Source: Saccharopolyspora elongata
Lineage (GTDB): Bacteria; Actinomycetota; Actinomycetes; Mycobacteriales; Pseudonocardiaceae
Length of the DNA: 64,000 bases
Direction of reading: 5' to 3'
Assembly (NCBI RefSeq): GCF_004348985.1
Contig: NZ_SMKW01000036.1
Span: 1 to 64,000, forward strand
A program made the position numbers and the translations under genes. Positions 38,551 to 48,657 of the stretch are shown here, in pieces. The notes below the pieces were generated by a model that saw nothing but the letters and a program-made list of their open reading frames with translations, was not told the origin of the DNA and did not search any database. Position 1 is the first letter of the stretch; every line of letters starts with the position of its first letter.

Positions 38551-38580
38551 GAAGGGCACCTCCGGTCGGAGGTGCCCTTC
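38551..38580. terminator. MFS / proB convergent terminator
   Basis: Perfect 13-bp stem GAAGGGCACCTCC / GGAGGTGCCCTTC with a 4-nt loop between the convergent MFS and proB stops. Confidence 0.9.
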
Positions 38581-38598
38581 ACTTCGGGGAAATCGTCC

Positions 38599-39720
38599 TC
38601 AGCGGAGCGGGACGAGGTCGTCGGCGTGGACCACCTCTCGGCGTTGTTCCGCCGGCAGCTCGTGCGTCGAGCGGCCGATCAGGTCCGGCAGTTCAGCCGC
38701 GTCGTAGGCGACCACGCCGCGGCCCACGACCTTGCCCGCCGGGTTGACCAGCTCGACCACGTCGCCACCGTCGAACGCGCCCTCCACCGCCGTGATGCCC
38801 GCCGCCAGCAGGGAACGGCGGCGCTTGACGACCGCCGCCACCGCACCGTCGTCCAGCCACAGCCGGCCGTTGGCCCCGGCCGCGTGCGCCAGCCAGAAGC
38901 GGCGCGCCGAGAGCCTGCTGCCGGTCGCCGCGAAAGCGGTGCCGACATCGGCCGGGCCGAGCGCGCGCTCGGCCAGCGCGGCGGAGGTCAGCAGCACCGG
39001 AATCCCCGAGGAGCAGGCGACCCTCGCCGCCTCCACCTTCGACGCCATGCCACCGGTGCCTAGCCCGGACGCGCCGGTGCGGCCGGCGTGCACGCCCGCC
39101 ATGTCCGCGTCGCCGTTGACCTCCCGGATGGCAGAAGCGTCGCCGCGGCGCGGATCGCCGTCGTACAGGGCATCCACATCGGACAGCAGGACCAGCGCGT
39201 CGGCGCCCACCAGGTGCGACACCAGCGCGGCCAGCCGGTCGTTGTCGCCGAAGCGGATCTCGTGCGTCGCGACCGTGTCGTTCTCGTTGACCACCGGTAC
39301 CGCGCCGAGGCCGAGCAGCCGGTCCAAGGTGCGCTGCGCATTGCGGTAGTGACCGCGGCGCACCACGTCGTCCGCGGTCAGCAGCACCTGCCCGACCGTC
39401 AGGTCGTAGCGCGAGAAGGACTCCGCGTACGCGTGCGCCAAGGCCTGCTGGCCGACGCTCGCCGCCGCCTGCTGGGTCGCGAGGTCCTTCGGCCTGCGGC
39501 TCAACCCCAGCGGCGCGATGCCCGCCGCGATCGCTCCCGACGACACCAGCACCACGTGACCGCCGGCGGCGACCCGCCGGGCCACGGTGTCGACCAGCGT
39601 CGCCAGCCGCTCCGCGTCCAGGCCGCCCTTCGTGGTGGTCAGCGACGACGACCCGACCTTCACCACGACGCGCTGCGCCGCGGCGACCGCCTTCCTGGTC
39701 GCCGAGAGCTGATCGCTCAC
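38599..39720 (-). CDS. proB: Glutamate 5-kinase
   Basis: 373 aa: amino-acid kinase domain (about 15-260; [39 protein letters not shown] and [12 protein letters not shown]) plus a C-terminal PUA domain (about 285-365). It phosphorylates glutamate in the first step of proline synthesis and is normally feedback-inhibited by proline. GTG 39720 overlaps the obg stop by 4 nt, so it is the last gene of the rplU-rpmA / obg-proB run. Confidence 0.96.
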   Translation of the reverse strand: MSDQLSATRKAVAAAQRVVVKVGSSSLTTTKGGLDAERLATLVDTVARRVAAGGHVVLVSSGAIAAGIAPLGLSRRPKDLATQQAAASVGQQALAHAYAESFSRYDLTVGQVLLTADDVVRRGHYRNAQRTLDRLLGLGAVPVVNENDTVATHEIRFGDNDRLAALVSHLVGADALVLLSDVDALYDGDPRRGDASAIREVNGDADMAGVHAGRTGASGLGTGGMASKVEAARVACSSGIPVLLTSAALAERALGPADVGTAFAATGSRLSARRFWLAHAAGANGRLWLDDGAVAAVVKRRRSLLAAGITAVEGAFDGGDVVELVNPAGKVVGRGVVAYDAAELPDLIGRSTHELPAEQRREVVHADDLVPLR

Positions 39721-41192
39721 CGGCCGTCCTCCTCGACGTACTGGCCGAACTCGTCCAGCGCGCTGCGGCGCGCCTTCTTCGCCGCCTTGCGGTCGGACGC
39801 CGAGATCCGGTCGTCGTGGTCGATGCGCAGGTCGGTGCCCCGTCGGCCGAGCACGCCCGCCACGCCGGCCGGCGTGGACGGCTCCCAGTCGAAGGTCATG
39901 TTGCCGATGGTCACCTGGCTGCCGGGCTTCGCGCCCCGCTTGGCCAGGGCCTCCTCGACGCCGAGCTTCGCCAGCCGGTCGGCGAGGAAGCCGATCGCCT
40001 CGGTGTTGCCGAAGTCGGTCTGCCGCACCCACCGCTCCGGCTTCTCGCCGCGCACCACGAACGCGTCCTCGAACTGGGGATCGGGTTCGACAGTGAAGTT
40101 GCCTGCGTCGACGGCCGCGGGCCGGACCACCACTCGCGCCGGCTCCGGCGGCGGCAGCTGCGCGCGGTAGCGCTCGACCTCGGCGGCCATCGCGAAGCTC
40201 AGCTCGCGCAGCCCTTCGCGGGACGCGGTGGACACCTCGAACACCGGCCAGCCGCGCGCCTCCAGGTCCGCCTTGACCAGCTCGGCCAGTTCGCGGGCCT
40301 CCGGCACGTCCATCTTGTTGAGGACGACCATCCGCGGGCGGGACTCCAGGTCCTGGCCGCCCTGCTCGGCCTTCAGCGCCGGGGTGTACTGCGCCAGCTC
40401 GTTCTCCAGCGCGTCCACATCGGACAGCGGATCGCGGCCGGGTTCGAGCGTGGCGCAGTCCACCACGTGCACCAGGACCGCGCAGCGCTCGATGTGGCGC
40501 AGGAAATCCAGGCCCAGGCCGCGGCCCTCGCTGGCGCCCGGGATCAGCCCCGGCACGTCCGCCACGGTGAACACCGTCTCGCCCGCGGTGACCACGCCGA
40601 GGTTGGGCACCAGCGTGGTGAACGGGTAGTCGGCGATCTTCGGCCGCGCCGCGGACAGCACCGAGATCAGCGACGACTTGCCGGCCGACGGGAATCCGAC
40701 GAGGCCGACGTCGGCGACCGACTTCAGCTCCAGCACCAGGTCGAACTGCTCCCCCGCCTCACCGAGGAGCGCGAAGCCGGGCGCCTTGCGCGCCTTGGAC
40801 GCCAGCGCGGCGTTGCCCAGCCCACCGCGGCCGCCCGCGGCGGCGACGAAGGTGGTGCCGACGCCGACGAGGTCCGCCAGCACCTCGCCGTCCTCGGTCA
40901 TCACCACGGTGCCGTCCGGGACCGACAGGACGAGGTCGCCGCCCTGCGCGCCGTTGCGCATGCTGCCCTGGCCCGGCTTGCCGTTGGCCGCGCGGGCGTT
41001 CGGGCGGTAGTGGAAGTCGAGCAGGGTGTGCACGTTGGGATCCACGACGAGCTGGACGTCGCCGCCCTTGCCGCCGTTGCCGCCGTCCGGCCCGCCCAGC
41101 GGCTTGAACTTCTCCCGGTGCACCGAGGCGCAGCCATGCCCGCCGTCGCCTGCCGCGACGTGGATGGTCACGCGGTCAACGAACCGCGACAC
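39717..41192 (-). CDS. obg: GTPase Obg/CgtA
   Basis: 491 aa with the three-domain order: Gly-rich OBG fold (1-158; [20 protein letters not shown]), G domain (about 160-335; G1 GFPSAGKSS near 165, G3 [10 protein letters not shown]4 LNKMD) and the OCT domain (about 350-430) followed by an acidic/Lys tail. Obg binds the 50S subunit and links GTP levels to ribosome assembly and stress. GTG 41192 has GGAGG five nt upstream. It is separated from rpmA by a strong terminator, so obg-proB probably also have their own promoter. Confidence 0.97.
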   Translation of the reverse strand: MSRFVDRVTIHVAAGDGGHGCASVHREKFKPLGGPDGGNGGKGGDVQLVVDPNVHTLLDFHYRPNARAANGKPGQGSMRNGAQGGDLVLSVPDGTVVMTEDGEVLADLVGVGTTFVAAAGGRGGLGNAALASKARKAPGFALLGEAGEQFDLVLELKSVADVGLVGFPSAGKSSLISVLSAARPKIADYPFTTLVPNLGVVTAGETVFTVADVPGLIPGASEGRGLGLDFLRHIERCAVLVHVVDCATLEPGRDPLSDVDALENELAQYTPALKAEQGGQDLESRPRMVVLNKMDVPEARELAELVKADLEARGWPVFEVSTASREGLRELSFAMAAEVERYRAQLPPPEPARVVVRPAAVDAGNFTVEPDPQFEDAFVVRGEKPERWVRQTDFGNTEAIGFLADRLAKLGVEEALAKRGAKPGSQVTIGNMTFDWEPSTPAGVAGVLGRRGTDLRIDHDDRISASDRKAAKKARRSALDEFGQYVEEDGR

Positions 41193-41338
41193 GAATGCCT
41201 CCAGGAAACTCCGGCCGAGCCCGGCCCGGCGTAAAACTGTCTGGGGCGCCTCGCACGTGAACGCGCACGTCACCCACCTCGATGGTGCCGCGCGAGACGC
41301 GTTGCTGCCGGGAGGCGTGACCACCCGCACAACGAAAA

Positions 41339-41380
41339 CGACGAGGGGCGGGCCGGACTAGCCGGACCCGCCCCTCGTCG
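41339..41380 (-). terminator. Terminator of the rplU-rpmA transcript
   Basis: Perfect 14-bp arms CGACGAGGGGCGGG / CCCGCCCCTCGTCG plus inner CCGG pairing; on the minus strand followed by CGTTTTCGTT. It begins 28 bp downstream of the rpmA stop. Confidence 0.88.
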
Positions 41381-41407
41381 GGAACTACTTCGCAGCCGAG
41401 AGCCGGA

Positions 41408-41665
41408 TCAGGCCTCGGCCGGCAGCACGCTGACGGCCTTGCGGCCGCGGTAACGTCCGAACTCGACGGTACCGGCGGACAGCGCGAACAGGGTGTCGTC
41501 GTTGCCTCGGCCAACGTTCAGGCCGGGGTGGAACTTGGTGCCCCGCTGACGGATCAGGATCTCGCCGGCCTTGACGACCTGGCCGCCGTAGCGCTTCACC
41601 CCGAGGTACTTGGGGTTAGAGTCGCGGCCGTTCCGAGAGCTGGATGCGCCCTTCTTGTGTGCCAT
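41408..41665 (-). CDS. rpmA: 50S ribosomal protein L27
   Basis: 85 aa. The N-terminus [17 protein letters not shown] lacks the cleavable extension seen in Firmicutes, and [20 protein letters not shown] and [14 protein letters not shown] are conserved. L27 reaches the peptidyl-transferase centre. It lies 15 bp downstream of rplU and in the same transcript. Confidence 0.98.
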   Translation of the reverse strand: MAHKKGASSSRNGRDSNPKYLGVKRYGGQVVKAGEILIRQRGTKFHPGLNVGRGNDDTLFALSAGTVEFGRYRGRKAVSVLPAEA

Positions 41666-41679
41666 GACTACTCAGGTCC

Positions 41680-41988
41680 TCACTTCGTGATGCCGGTGAC
41701 CTCAACGCGGGTCAGCTTCTGACGGTGACCCTGGCGCTTGTGGTAGCCGGTCTTGTTCTTGAACTTGTGGATGCGGATCTTGGGGCCCTTGGTCTGCTCG
41801 ACCAGCTTGCCGGTCACCGACACCTTGGCCAGCGCGTCGGCGTCGGTCGTGACATCAGAGCCATCGACGACCAGAAGCGCCGGGAAACTGACCTCGGAGC
41901 CCAGCTCGCCCTCGAGCTTCTCGACCTCGACGACGTCCCCGACAGCCACCTTGTACTGCTTGCCGCCGGTCTTGACGATCGCGTACAT
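41680..41988 (-). CDS. rplU: 50S ribosomal protein L21
   Basis: 102 aa. It starts [20 protein letters not shown] and ends with the conserved [21 protein letters not shown]21 binds 23S rRNA in the 50S subunit. First gene of rplU-rpmA; rne, its usual upstream neighbour, is more than 10 kb away in this window. Confidence 0.98.
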   Translation of the reverse strand: MYAIVKTGGKQYKVAVGDVVEVEKLEGELGSEVSFPALLVVDGSDVTTDADALAKVSVTGKLVEQTKGPKIRIHKFKNKTGYHKRQGHRQKLTRVEVTGITK

Positions 41989-42405
41989 GAGTCGGAAGTC
42001 TCCTGCTGCTCGGTTTCGCTACTTCACCAGGTCTGCGGCGGACGTCCACCTCGACCGCGTGGGACGAGGATTCCTACCACGCCGCCGGTGCAGCGCCTCG
42101 GTGGGTTCCTGTCTCGGCAGCCGAGCCGCACGGGCGATCGCATTCGAAACAGGCGTTTTATCTCTCCGCCCGTCCGGCGGCGAGAAGTTCTCACCCATCA
42201 TACAGACCGCTTTCCGGACCCCGATCGACCGGGGGCGTACCGCGGGAGGAACCGGCCACGAGGGCCGATGACGAGCGAGCCGCGACAGCGTACGACCGCC
42301 GGAACCGCGTGGTCAAATCCAGCCACGGTCGCCGTCTGATCTGCCAGGCTCTGACCTGCGCTTGCTACGGTGAGGCGCTATTGATCGGAACTGGGGAAAC
42401 AAAGC
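41989..42405. promoter_or_regulatory. Divergent intergenic region rplU / membrane protein gene
   Basis: 417 bp without a convincing gene. On the minus strand TATGAT (42197-42202) is a good -10 candidate for rplU, which would give a leader of about 200 nt, long enough for ribosomal-protein autoregulation, although I see no clear L21-binding structure. Close to 42390, GGGGA serves as ribosome binding site for the plus-strand gene. Confidence 0.45.
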
Positions 42406-44106
42406 GTGACTGACATCGCATCGGAGACCGACCCGGGCGAGCGCGCCACCCCCGAAGCCCCCATTCCAGGCCCGGTGCGGCGGTTCGGCCCCGTGCTGCT
42501 CGGCCTGTCGGCGATCGTCCCGCCGCTGATGATGCTTCGGGAAGTGCTGCGCTACCCGCAGATGCACTTCTACGACTACTGGTGGGTCCTGCTCGACCTC
42601 ACCGACGACGACGGCTCGTTGCGCCCGGAGGCGCTGTTCGGGTTCCGCAACGAGCACCCGTTCGTGCTGCCCAGCCTGCTGTTCTGGCTCAGCGCCCGGT
42701 TCGGGCACGGCCTCAACCAGCCGCTCGGGCTGGTGATCATCGCGTTCGGGGTCGCCAGCGTCCTGCTGGTGTGGGCGATGCTGCCGAAGTCGCTGAACCC
42801 GTGGCAGCGGGCCGGGCTGGTGGCGGCCGCCGCCACGCTGGTGTTCAACCCGCACGGCATCCACAACTACGTGCGCTCGATGAGCGGGGCGTCCTGGATC
42901 CTCGCGCTGATGCTGGTGCTCGCCGCGCTGCTGGCGATGCAGCGCGAACACCGGGTGCTCGCGATCGTGTTCGGGCTGCTGGCGTCGATCAGCTACGGCA
43001 CGTCGTTCGCGGTGTGGCCGGCGCTGGCGCTGGTGGCGTGGCTGCGCGGGGACCGCCGCCGCTGGGTCGCGACGCCGCTGGTGGTCGGGTTCCTCGTGGT
43101 GGCCTCGTGGCTGGTGCTGCGCGGCCCGCAGGGCGGTGGCGGCGCTTCGCCGACCGACGATCCGGCGCAGGCGCTGCTCGCCGGGCTGAGCATGCTCGGC
43201 ATGGTGTGGACCGGCACCGAGCCGTCGATCGCGCTGATCGCGGGCGTGGCGGGCCTGGCCGTACTCGTGCTGCACGTCCGGCAGACACGCGAGGAGTTCC
43301 GCAGCGCCGCGCCGTGGTGGGGGCTGGCGGTCTACGCGGCCGGCTGCGCGGTGATGATCTCCGGCTCGCGGGCCGCGTTCGGCGAGGCCGCCGGGCTGCA
43401 GAGCCGGTACAACAGCATGACCGCCGCGCTGTGGATCGCGGTGCTGGTGATCGTGGTCGCCTGGCCGCGCTGGCCGAAGGTCCGCACCGTCGCCGTGGCG
43501 GGCACGGTGCTGGCCACCGTCGCACTCGGCGCTCCCATGGCGCAGAGCGTGCGCTCCGATGCGCCGAACCAGAACCTGCTCGCCATCGCCGCGCGCATCG
43601 GCCACCCCGACGCGTTCGAGGACCGGTTCCCCGAGCCGGACCGCCTGCTGCCGCGGCTGCAGGCGCTCGGGCACTACCCGTTCTCCGGCGAGTTCACGCT
43701 CGGCTGCCCCGACGGCCTGGAGATCGGCGACCGGGTCAGCACCGCGGACTGGCGGACGCCCAGCGACGGCGCGCTGCGCGAGCCGCGCCCGGACGGCCGC
43801 GACGTGGTGCTCAACGTGGAGACCGACCAGATCCAGGGCGGGGCCCGGATGCTCAAGGGCTGGGCGATCTCCGGCATCGAGCGGGCCGACTGCGTCGCCG
43901 TGCTCGACCAGACCGGCACGGTCATCGGCGGCGGCGTGGTCGACATCCCGCGCTCGGACGCGGAAGCCCAGACGCCCGGCATCGAGATCGGCCTGGGCTT
44001 CGAGGCGGTCGCCCCCGCGCAGCCCGGGCCGGTGCGCGTCGCCTTCCACTTCCCCGACGGCTGGTGGATCCGGCCCCTCACGGAAAGCCCGCAGGTCAAG
44101 TCATGA
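42406..44106 (+). CDS. Polytopic membrane protein, probable GT-C-type glycosyltransferase partner
   Basis: 566 aa with about ten hydrophobic segments up to residue 375, then a soluble C-terminal domain of about 190 residues rich in beta-type sequence. After the first helix the extracytoplasmic loop has HFYDYWWVLLDLTDDDG, an Asp-rich loop where GT-C enzymes keep catalytic acids. I do not recognise a named family. It is coupled (ATGA overlap) to a GT2 polyprenyl-phosphate glycosyltransferase, a GtrB-like arrangement that suggests it transfers the lipid-linked sugar outside the membrane. GTG 42406 has GGGGA about 8 nt upstream. Confidence 0.65.
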   Translation: MTDIASETDPGERATPEAPIPGPVRRFGPVLLGLSAIVPPLMMLREVLRYPQMHFYDYWWVLLDLTDDDGSLRPEALFGFRNEHPFVLPSLLFWLSARFGHGLNQPLGLVIIAFGVASVLLVWAMLPKSLNPWQRAGLVAAAATLVFNPHGIHNYVRSMSGASWILALMLVLAALLAMQREHRVLAIVFGLLASISYGTSFAVWPALALVAWLRGDRRRWVATPLVVGFLVVASWLVLRGPQGGGGASPTDDPAQALLAGLSMLGMVWTGTEPSIALIAGVAGLAVLVLHVRQTREEFRSAAPWWGLAVYAAGCAVMISGSRAAFGEAAGLQSRYNSMTAALWIAVLVIVVAWPRWPKVRTVAVAGTVLATVALGAPMAQSVRSDAPNQNLLAIAARIGHPDAFEDRFPEPDRLLPRLQALGHYPFSGEFTLGCPDGLEIGDRVSTADWRTPSDGALREPRPDGRDVVLNVETDQIQGGARMLKGWAISGIERADCVAVLDQTGTVIGGGVVDIPRSDAEAQTPGIEIGLGFEAVAPAQPGPVRVAFHFPDGWWIRPLTESPQVKS

Positions 44107-45080
44107 CGGAAGCCGCACCGGAAGTCGAGGTCTCGCTGCTGGCCCCGGCCAAGAACGAACGGGAGAACCTGCCCCGGCTGTTCGCCGAGATCCGCGACGC
44201 TATGCAGCAGCAGCCCCGGAGCTGGGAGCTGCTGGTCGTCGACGACGGCAGCACCGACGACAGCTGGCAGGTGATCGCCGAGCAGGCGCGGCAGGATTCC
44301 CGGTTCCGCGGCATCCGGTTGCGGCGCAACTTCGGCAAGGCCGCGGCGCTGGCCGCGGGCGTCGCCGAGGTCCGCGGGCGGTTATTGGTGACGCTGGACG
44401 CCGACCTGCAGGACGACCCCGCCGAGATCCCGCGCCTGCTCGACGAGCTCGACGACGGGGCCGACCTGGTCGGCGGCCACAAGGCGCAGCGGCAGGACCC
44501 GCTGGGCAAGCGGCTGCCGTCGAAGGTGTTCAACTGGGTCACCGGGCTGATCACCGGCCTGAAGCTCGCGGACCACAACTGCGGGCTGAAGGCCGCGCGC
44601 ACCGAGGTCTACCGGCGCGTGCCGCTGTACGGGGAGCTGCACCGCTACATCCCGGCGCTGGCGCACCAGCTGGGCTACCGGGTGCGCGAGCTGGCCGTGC
44701 ACCACCGGCCGCGGGTGCACGGCAAGTCCAACTACGGGTTCGAACGGTACGTGCGCGGCGCGCTGGACCTGCTCACGGTCGTCGCGCTCACCCGCTACGG
44801 GCGGCGCCCGGCGCACCTCTTCGGCGGGCTGGGGCTGCTGGCCGGGACGATCGGCACGCTGATCCTGCTCTACCTGACCGGGGTGTGGGTGTTCACCGAG
44901 CAGTCGATCGGCACCCGTCCGCTGCTGACGCTGGGCATCCTGCTGGAGATTTTCGCTGTGCAGATGATCTCCGTGGGCCTGCTCGCGGAGCTGGTGCTGC
45001 ACCGGACCGGGCGGGACCGGGATGTGGATGTGCTGGTGGCCGATCAGACGACGACCGAAAACCCGGCGCAGTCCGCCTGA
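44103..45080 (+). CDS. GT2 polyprenyl-phosphate glycosyltransferase with two C-terminal helices
   Basis: 325 aa DPM1/GtrB-like enzyme. A GT-A domain (1-225) has VVDDGSTDD at 45-53 and the metal motif DADLQDDP at 99-106, plus RRNFGKAAALAAG. Two transmembrane helices follow (LFGGLGLLAGTIGTLILLYL and LTLGILLEIFAVQMISVGLL). It transfers a sugar from an NDP donor to polyprenyl phosphate at the inner membrane face. ATG 44103 overlaps the upstream stop by 4 nt. The sugar is unknown. Confidence 0.88.
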   Translation: MTEAAPEVEVSLLAPAKNERENLPRLFAEIRDAMQQQPRSWELLVVDDGSTDDSWQVIAEQARQDSRFRGIRLRRNFGKAAALAAGVAEVRGRLLVTLDADLQDDPAEIPRLLDELDDGADLVGGHKAQRQDPLGKRLPSKVFNWVTGLITGLKLADHNCGLKAARTEVYRRVPLYGELHRYIPALAHQLGYRVRELAVHHRPRVHGKSNYGFERYVRGALDLLTVVALTRYGRRPAHLFGGLGLLAGTIGTLILLYLTGVWVFTEQSIGTRPLLTLGILLEIFAVQMISVGLLAELVLHRTGRDRDVDVLVADQTTTENPAQSA

Positions 45081-45341
45081 TCGTGTTCGGGTCGCTGTGC
45101 GGACTCGTTTCCGGAACTGTTTCGCGCGGCGGGGGCGCTCGCGGAGGCGGACCAAGCCGCAGCGTCGCTCCAACAACGAATGCCGCGCGCCGCCGCGGCA
45201 AGACCGACGCTATTGCACCCCAGCACACCCACCCGCTACGACCAGGCAGAACGCGCGGCACCGCGGGCATGCAAATGCGGTCCGGCGGACGCGCGAGGGG
45301 TGCGCACAAGTGCGGGCGATCAGCGCCCGTATGGTCTCCAC

Positions 45342-48300
45342 GTGCACCCAGGGTCGGCGAAAAAACTTCGGCTGTACGCCTCGCTGCTCGGGCTCGTCGG
45401 CACCGTGCTGGCGTTGCTCGTGCCCTTCCTACCTGTCAATCACGATGTGGTGACATTACGGTGGCCAACCGCTGAAGGCACCAGATCGGTGTCCGCTCCG
45501 TTGGTCGCCTACTCACCGCTGTGGCTCGACACGAAGGTGCCGTGCGCGGCCGCGCGCAGCCTGGACGCGCGCACCGCGGGGCCGGCGATCCTGCTGAGCA
45601 CCAATCCGCCGTCCTCGGACTACGGCAGGCTGACCGGGCTGACGCTGCAGGTCGACGAGGGCCAGGCCGCTCTGTTCTCCAAGGGGCGGCAGATCAGTAC
45701 GGTGCAGCTGCCCGCCGGCGCGTGCTCGATCGACGTGCGCGCGGACGCCGATGGCACCACCGCGAGCATCGACGGGCAGGCGTGGGCGCGCATTCTCGGC
45801 GATCAGCGCCCGCAGCTGACCGGCATCTACTCGTCGCTGGACAACGCCGTGGACGACGTGCGCGGGCTGTCCTTCGAGGCGCGCGTCGACAACCGGTTCA
45901 GCAGCTACGCGACGCCGCTCAAGCTCGTGGTGATCGCCCTAGCCGTGGCCGCGTTCATCGGTTCGGTGCTCTGCCTGCGGAAGCTGGACACGCGCGCCGG
46001 CCGTCGCGCGCCGCGGCTGGCCCCGCTGCGCTGGTGGAAGCCGACGTTCCGCGACGTCTCGGTGTTCGGCGCGCTGGGCCTGTGGTGGCTGATCGGCGCG
46101 ATGACGTCCGACGACGGTTACGTGCTGAGCATGGTGCGGTCGGCCGAGAGCGCCGGGTACGTCAGCAACTACTACCGCTGGTTCGCCAACCCCGAGTCGC
46201 CGTTCGGCTGGTTCTACGAGTTCTACGCGCTGTGGGTGCAGATCTCGACGGCGACGCCGTGGGTGCGGCTGCCCGCGCTGCTGATGGGCATCGTCAGCTG
46301 GTTGCTGATCAGCCGCGAGGTGCTGCCGAGACTTGGCCAGCAGGTGCGGCGCAGCAACGCCGCAGGCTGGGCCGCCGCCGCGGTGTTCCTGGCGTTCTGG
46401 CTGCCCTACAACAACGGGCTCCGGGCCGAGCCGGTCGTGGTGCTGTTCTCGCTGCTGGCGCTGTGCGCCGTCGAGCGCGCCGTGGCGACCGGCCGGCTGA
46501 TGCCCGCCGCGCTGGGCCTGGTCGGCGCCGCCCTATCGGTGGGCGTCAACCCGCACGGCCTCGTCGCGGTGCTGCCCTACATCGCCGCGATCAAGCCGCT
46601 GTACCGGCTGGTCCGCAAGCGGGCCCAGGATTTCGGCTGGTTGCCGGTGCTGGCGCCGATCTCCGCTTCCGGGTTCGTGATCCTGACGCTGGTGTTCTAC
46701 GACCAGACCTGGCAGTCGGTCATGGACGCGATGGAGCTCAAGACCACCTTCGGCCCGAACGGCCGCTGGTACGAGGAGCTCAACCGCTACAGCCTGCTGT
46801 TCAGCCAGAGCCCGGACGGCTCGCTGACCCGACGGTTCCCGGTGCTGCTGGTGATCCTCTGCCTGGCCACCTGCGCCGTGGTGCTGCTGCGGCGCGGCCG
46901 CATCCGCGGTGCCGGGCTCGGCCCGAGCCGGCGGCTGCTCGCGGTCACCGCGATGTGCTTCGCGGTGCTCGCCCTGACCCCGACCAAGCACACCCACCAC
47001 TTCGGCATCTTCGCCGCCTTCGGCGGTGCCCTGGCGGCGCTGACCGCGCTGGCCACCAGCACCACCGTGCTGCGCTCCCGCCGCAACCGGGCCGCCTTCG
47101 TCGCCGGTCTGATGGTGATCCTGGCGTTCGCCTCCACCGGGCCGAACGCCTGGTGGTACGTCTCGGGCTGGGGCGTTCCGTGGTTCGACAAGCCGCCGTC
47201 GATCAGCGGGCACAACTTCAGCACGCTGTTCCTGGTGTTCGCCGCGATAGCGGGCGTGATCGCGCTGATCGAGCACCTGCGCATCGACGAGAACAACCCG
47301 AAGATCGTCGACGAGCGCTGGGACAGCCCGGAGAAGCGCAGCCGCGCCCTGCGGCTGGGCACCGCACCGTTGTCGCTGCTCTGCGCGCTGATGGTGTTCG
47401 GCGAGCTCGCCGCGTTCGGCAAGGCCATCCAGGAGCGCGGCGACAGCTACAGCCTGTCCACGGACAACGTCAAGCAGCTCACCGGCACCAGCTGCGGGTT
47501 GTCGGACTACATCGGGGTCGAGACCGATCCGCAGGCCAGCGTCCTGCCGGTGGCGCCCGACCAGCCCTCGGTGGTCGCGCCGACCCGGGACCCGGCGGTG
47601 CCGGTGCCGCCGCGCCGTCTGGCCGGCCGGGAAACCGCCGAGCAGTACCTGCAGCCCAAGCAGGTGGGCTTCACCCGGCCCGGCGTGCCCGCCAGCGACG
47701 GCGTCGACTCGGATGCGCCGAGCTGGAAGCCGCCGCACCAGTTCGGCGGCGACAACGCGCCGGCCTGGGGCAGTTTCGACGAGGCCGGCACCAACACCGG
47801 CGAACTGCGCACTCCCTGGTACGACATCCCGGATTCGGCCCGCAACGGCGAGGTGCCGATGGCGGTGAGCCTGGCGGGCGCGGAGACCGGCGCGAACTTC
47901 GTGGTCCTCGAATTCGGCAAGGACACCGATCGGGGCTTCGAGATCACCGGCCGCTACACCGTGGAGCAGGGCCCGCCGCCCGGGTGGCGGGATCACCGCT
48001 ACATGCTCGGCGCCGAGGCCGAGGGCGCGACGAAGATGCGGCTGATCGCCGTCGACCAGGCGCTGGGCCGGGAAGGCTGGATCGCGGTGACCGCGCCGCG
48101 GGTGCCGAAGCTGACGAACATGACCGAGGTCATCGGGAACAGCGCGACGTTCGTCGAGTGGCCGGCCGCGCTGGTGCACCCGTGCCTGCGGATTTCCGGT
48201 CTGTACAACGGGATCGCGGAGATGCCGCAGTTCCGGGTGTCGGCCGGCGAGGAGGTCCGGGACGTCGGTGAGGGCTGGTCGTCGCCGGACGCCGGCGGGC

Positions 48301-48569
48301 CGTTCGGCTGGCTGACGATCGCGTCCAGCGTCCGCGAGCTGCCGACCTACCTGCGCAACGATCCGCAGCAGGACTGGGGTTCGTTGTACGTGGTGCACCC
48401 GTACGACGCGGATGCGCTGCCCGCGCAGGCGGCGATCGAGGTGCATTCGGAGACCCACTGGGGCACCTGGTCGCCCGGCCCGCTGACGCAGGCCCTGGAG
48501 CTGCCGGGCGACATGCCCAGCTCCGACGACCGCACGGACATCCCGACGTTCGACGACAAGCAGGACTGA
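45342..48569 (+). CDS. Arabinosyltransferase of the Emb family (GT53)
   Basis: 1075 aa, the usual Emb size. An N-terminal helix and a periplasmic carbohydrate-binding-like domain are followed by about a dozen helices and a large C-terminal periplasmic domain (from about residue 700). The GT-C catalytic acids are DD at 257-258 in MTSDDGYVLSMVRSAESAGY, as in mycobacterial EmbA/B/C; later helices include TPTKHTHHFGIFAAFGGALA. These enzymes add arabinofuranose from decaprenyl-phosphate-arabinose to arabinogalactan or lipoarabinomannan. GTG 45342 was chosen, with a TATGGT -10-like box 6 nt upstream (possibly leaderless). Only one emb gene is in the window. Confidence 0.92.
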   Translation: MHPGSAKKLRLYASLLGLVGTVLALLVPFLPVNHDVVTLRWPTAEGTRSVSAPLVAYSPLWLDTKVPCAAARSLDARTAGPAILLSTNPPSSDYGRLTGLTLQVDEGQAALFSKGRQISTVQLPAGACSIDVRADADGTTASIDGQAWARILGDQRPQLTGIYSSLDNAVDDVRGLSFEARVDNRFSSYATPLKLVVIALAVAAFIGSVLCLRKLDTRAGRRAPRLAPLRWWKPTFRDVSVFGALGLWWLIGAMTSDDGYVLSMVRSAESAGYVSNYYRWFANPESPFGWFYEFYALWVQISTATPWVRLPALLMGIVSWLLISREVLPRLGQQVRRSNAAGWAAAAVFLAFWLPYNNGLRAEPVVVLFSLLALCAVERAVATGRLMPAALGLVGAALSVGVNPHGLVAVLPYIAAIKPLYRLVRKRAQDFGWLPVLAPISASGFVILTLVFYDQTWQSVMDAMELKTTFGPNGRWYEELNRYSLLFSQSPDGSLTRRFPVLLVILCLATCAVVLLRRGRIRGAGLGPSRRLLAVTAMCFAVLALTPTKHTHHFGIFAAFGGALAALTALATSTTVLRSRRNRAAFVAGLMVILAFASTGPNAWWYVSGWGVPWFDKPPSISGHNFSTLFLVFAAIAGVIALIEHLRIDENNPKIVDERWDSPEKRSRALRLGTAPLSLLCALMVFGELAAFGKAIQERGDSYSLSTDNVKQLTGTSCGLSDYIGVETDPQASVLPVAPDQPSVVAPTRDPAVPVPPRRLAGRETAEQYLQPKQVGFTRPGVPASDGVDSDAPSWKPPHQFGGDNAPAWGSFDEAGTNTGELRTPWYDIPDSARNGEVPMAVSLAGAETGANFVVLEFGKDTDRGFEITGRYTVEQGPPPGWRDHRYMLGAEAEGATKMRLIAVDQALGREGWIAVTAPRVPKLTNMTEVIGNSATFVEWPAALVHPCLRISGLYNGIAEMPQFRVSAGEEVRDVGEGWSSPDAGGPFGWLTIASSVRELPTYLRNDPQQDWGSLYVVHPYDADALPAQAAIEVHSETHWGTWSPGPLTQALELPGDMPSSDDRTDIPTFDDKQD

Positions 48570-48580
48570 CCCGGGCAGCA

Positions 48581-48617
48581 GGGCCCCGCCGACCGAACGA
48601 GCCGGTCGGCGGGGCCC
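48581..48617 (+). terminator. emb terminator
   Basis: Perfect 14-bp stem GGGCCCCGCCGACC / GGTCGGCGGGGCCC with a 9-nt loop, 12 bp after the emb stop, followed by TTCGCGTTCC. Confidence 0.88.
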
Positions 48618-48657
48618 TTCGCGTTCCGGTGTTGGGGTCGATGGGCATCATGGGGTC

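Noticed and set aside
42019..42201. Possible leader peptide before rplU
   Set aside because: It starts inside the proposed -10 region and has no ribosome binding site or recognisable sequence.
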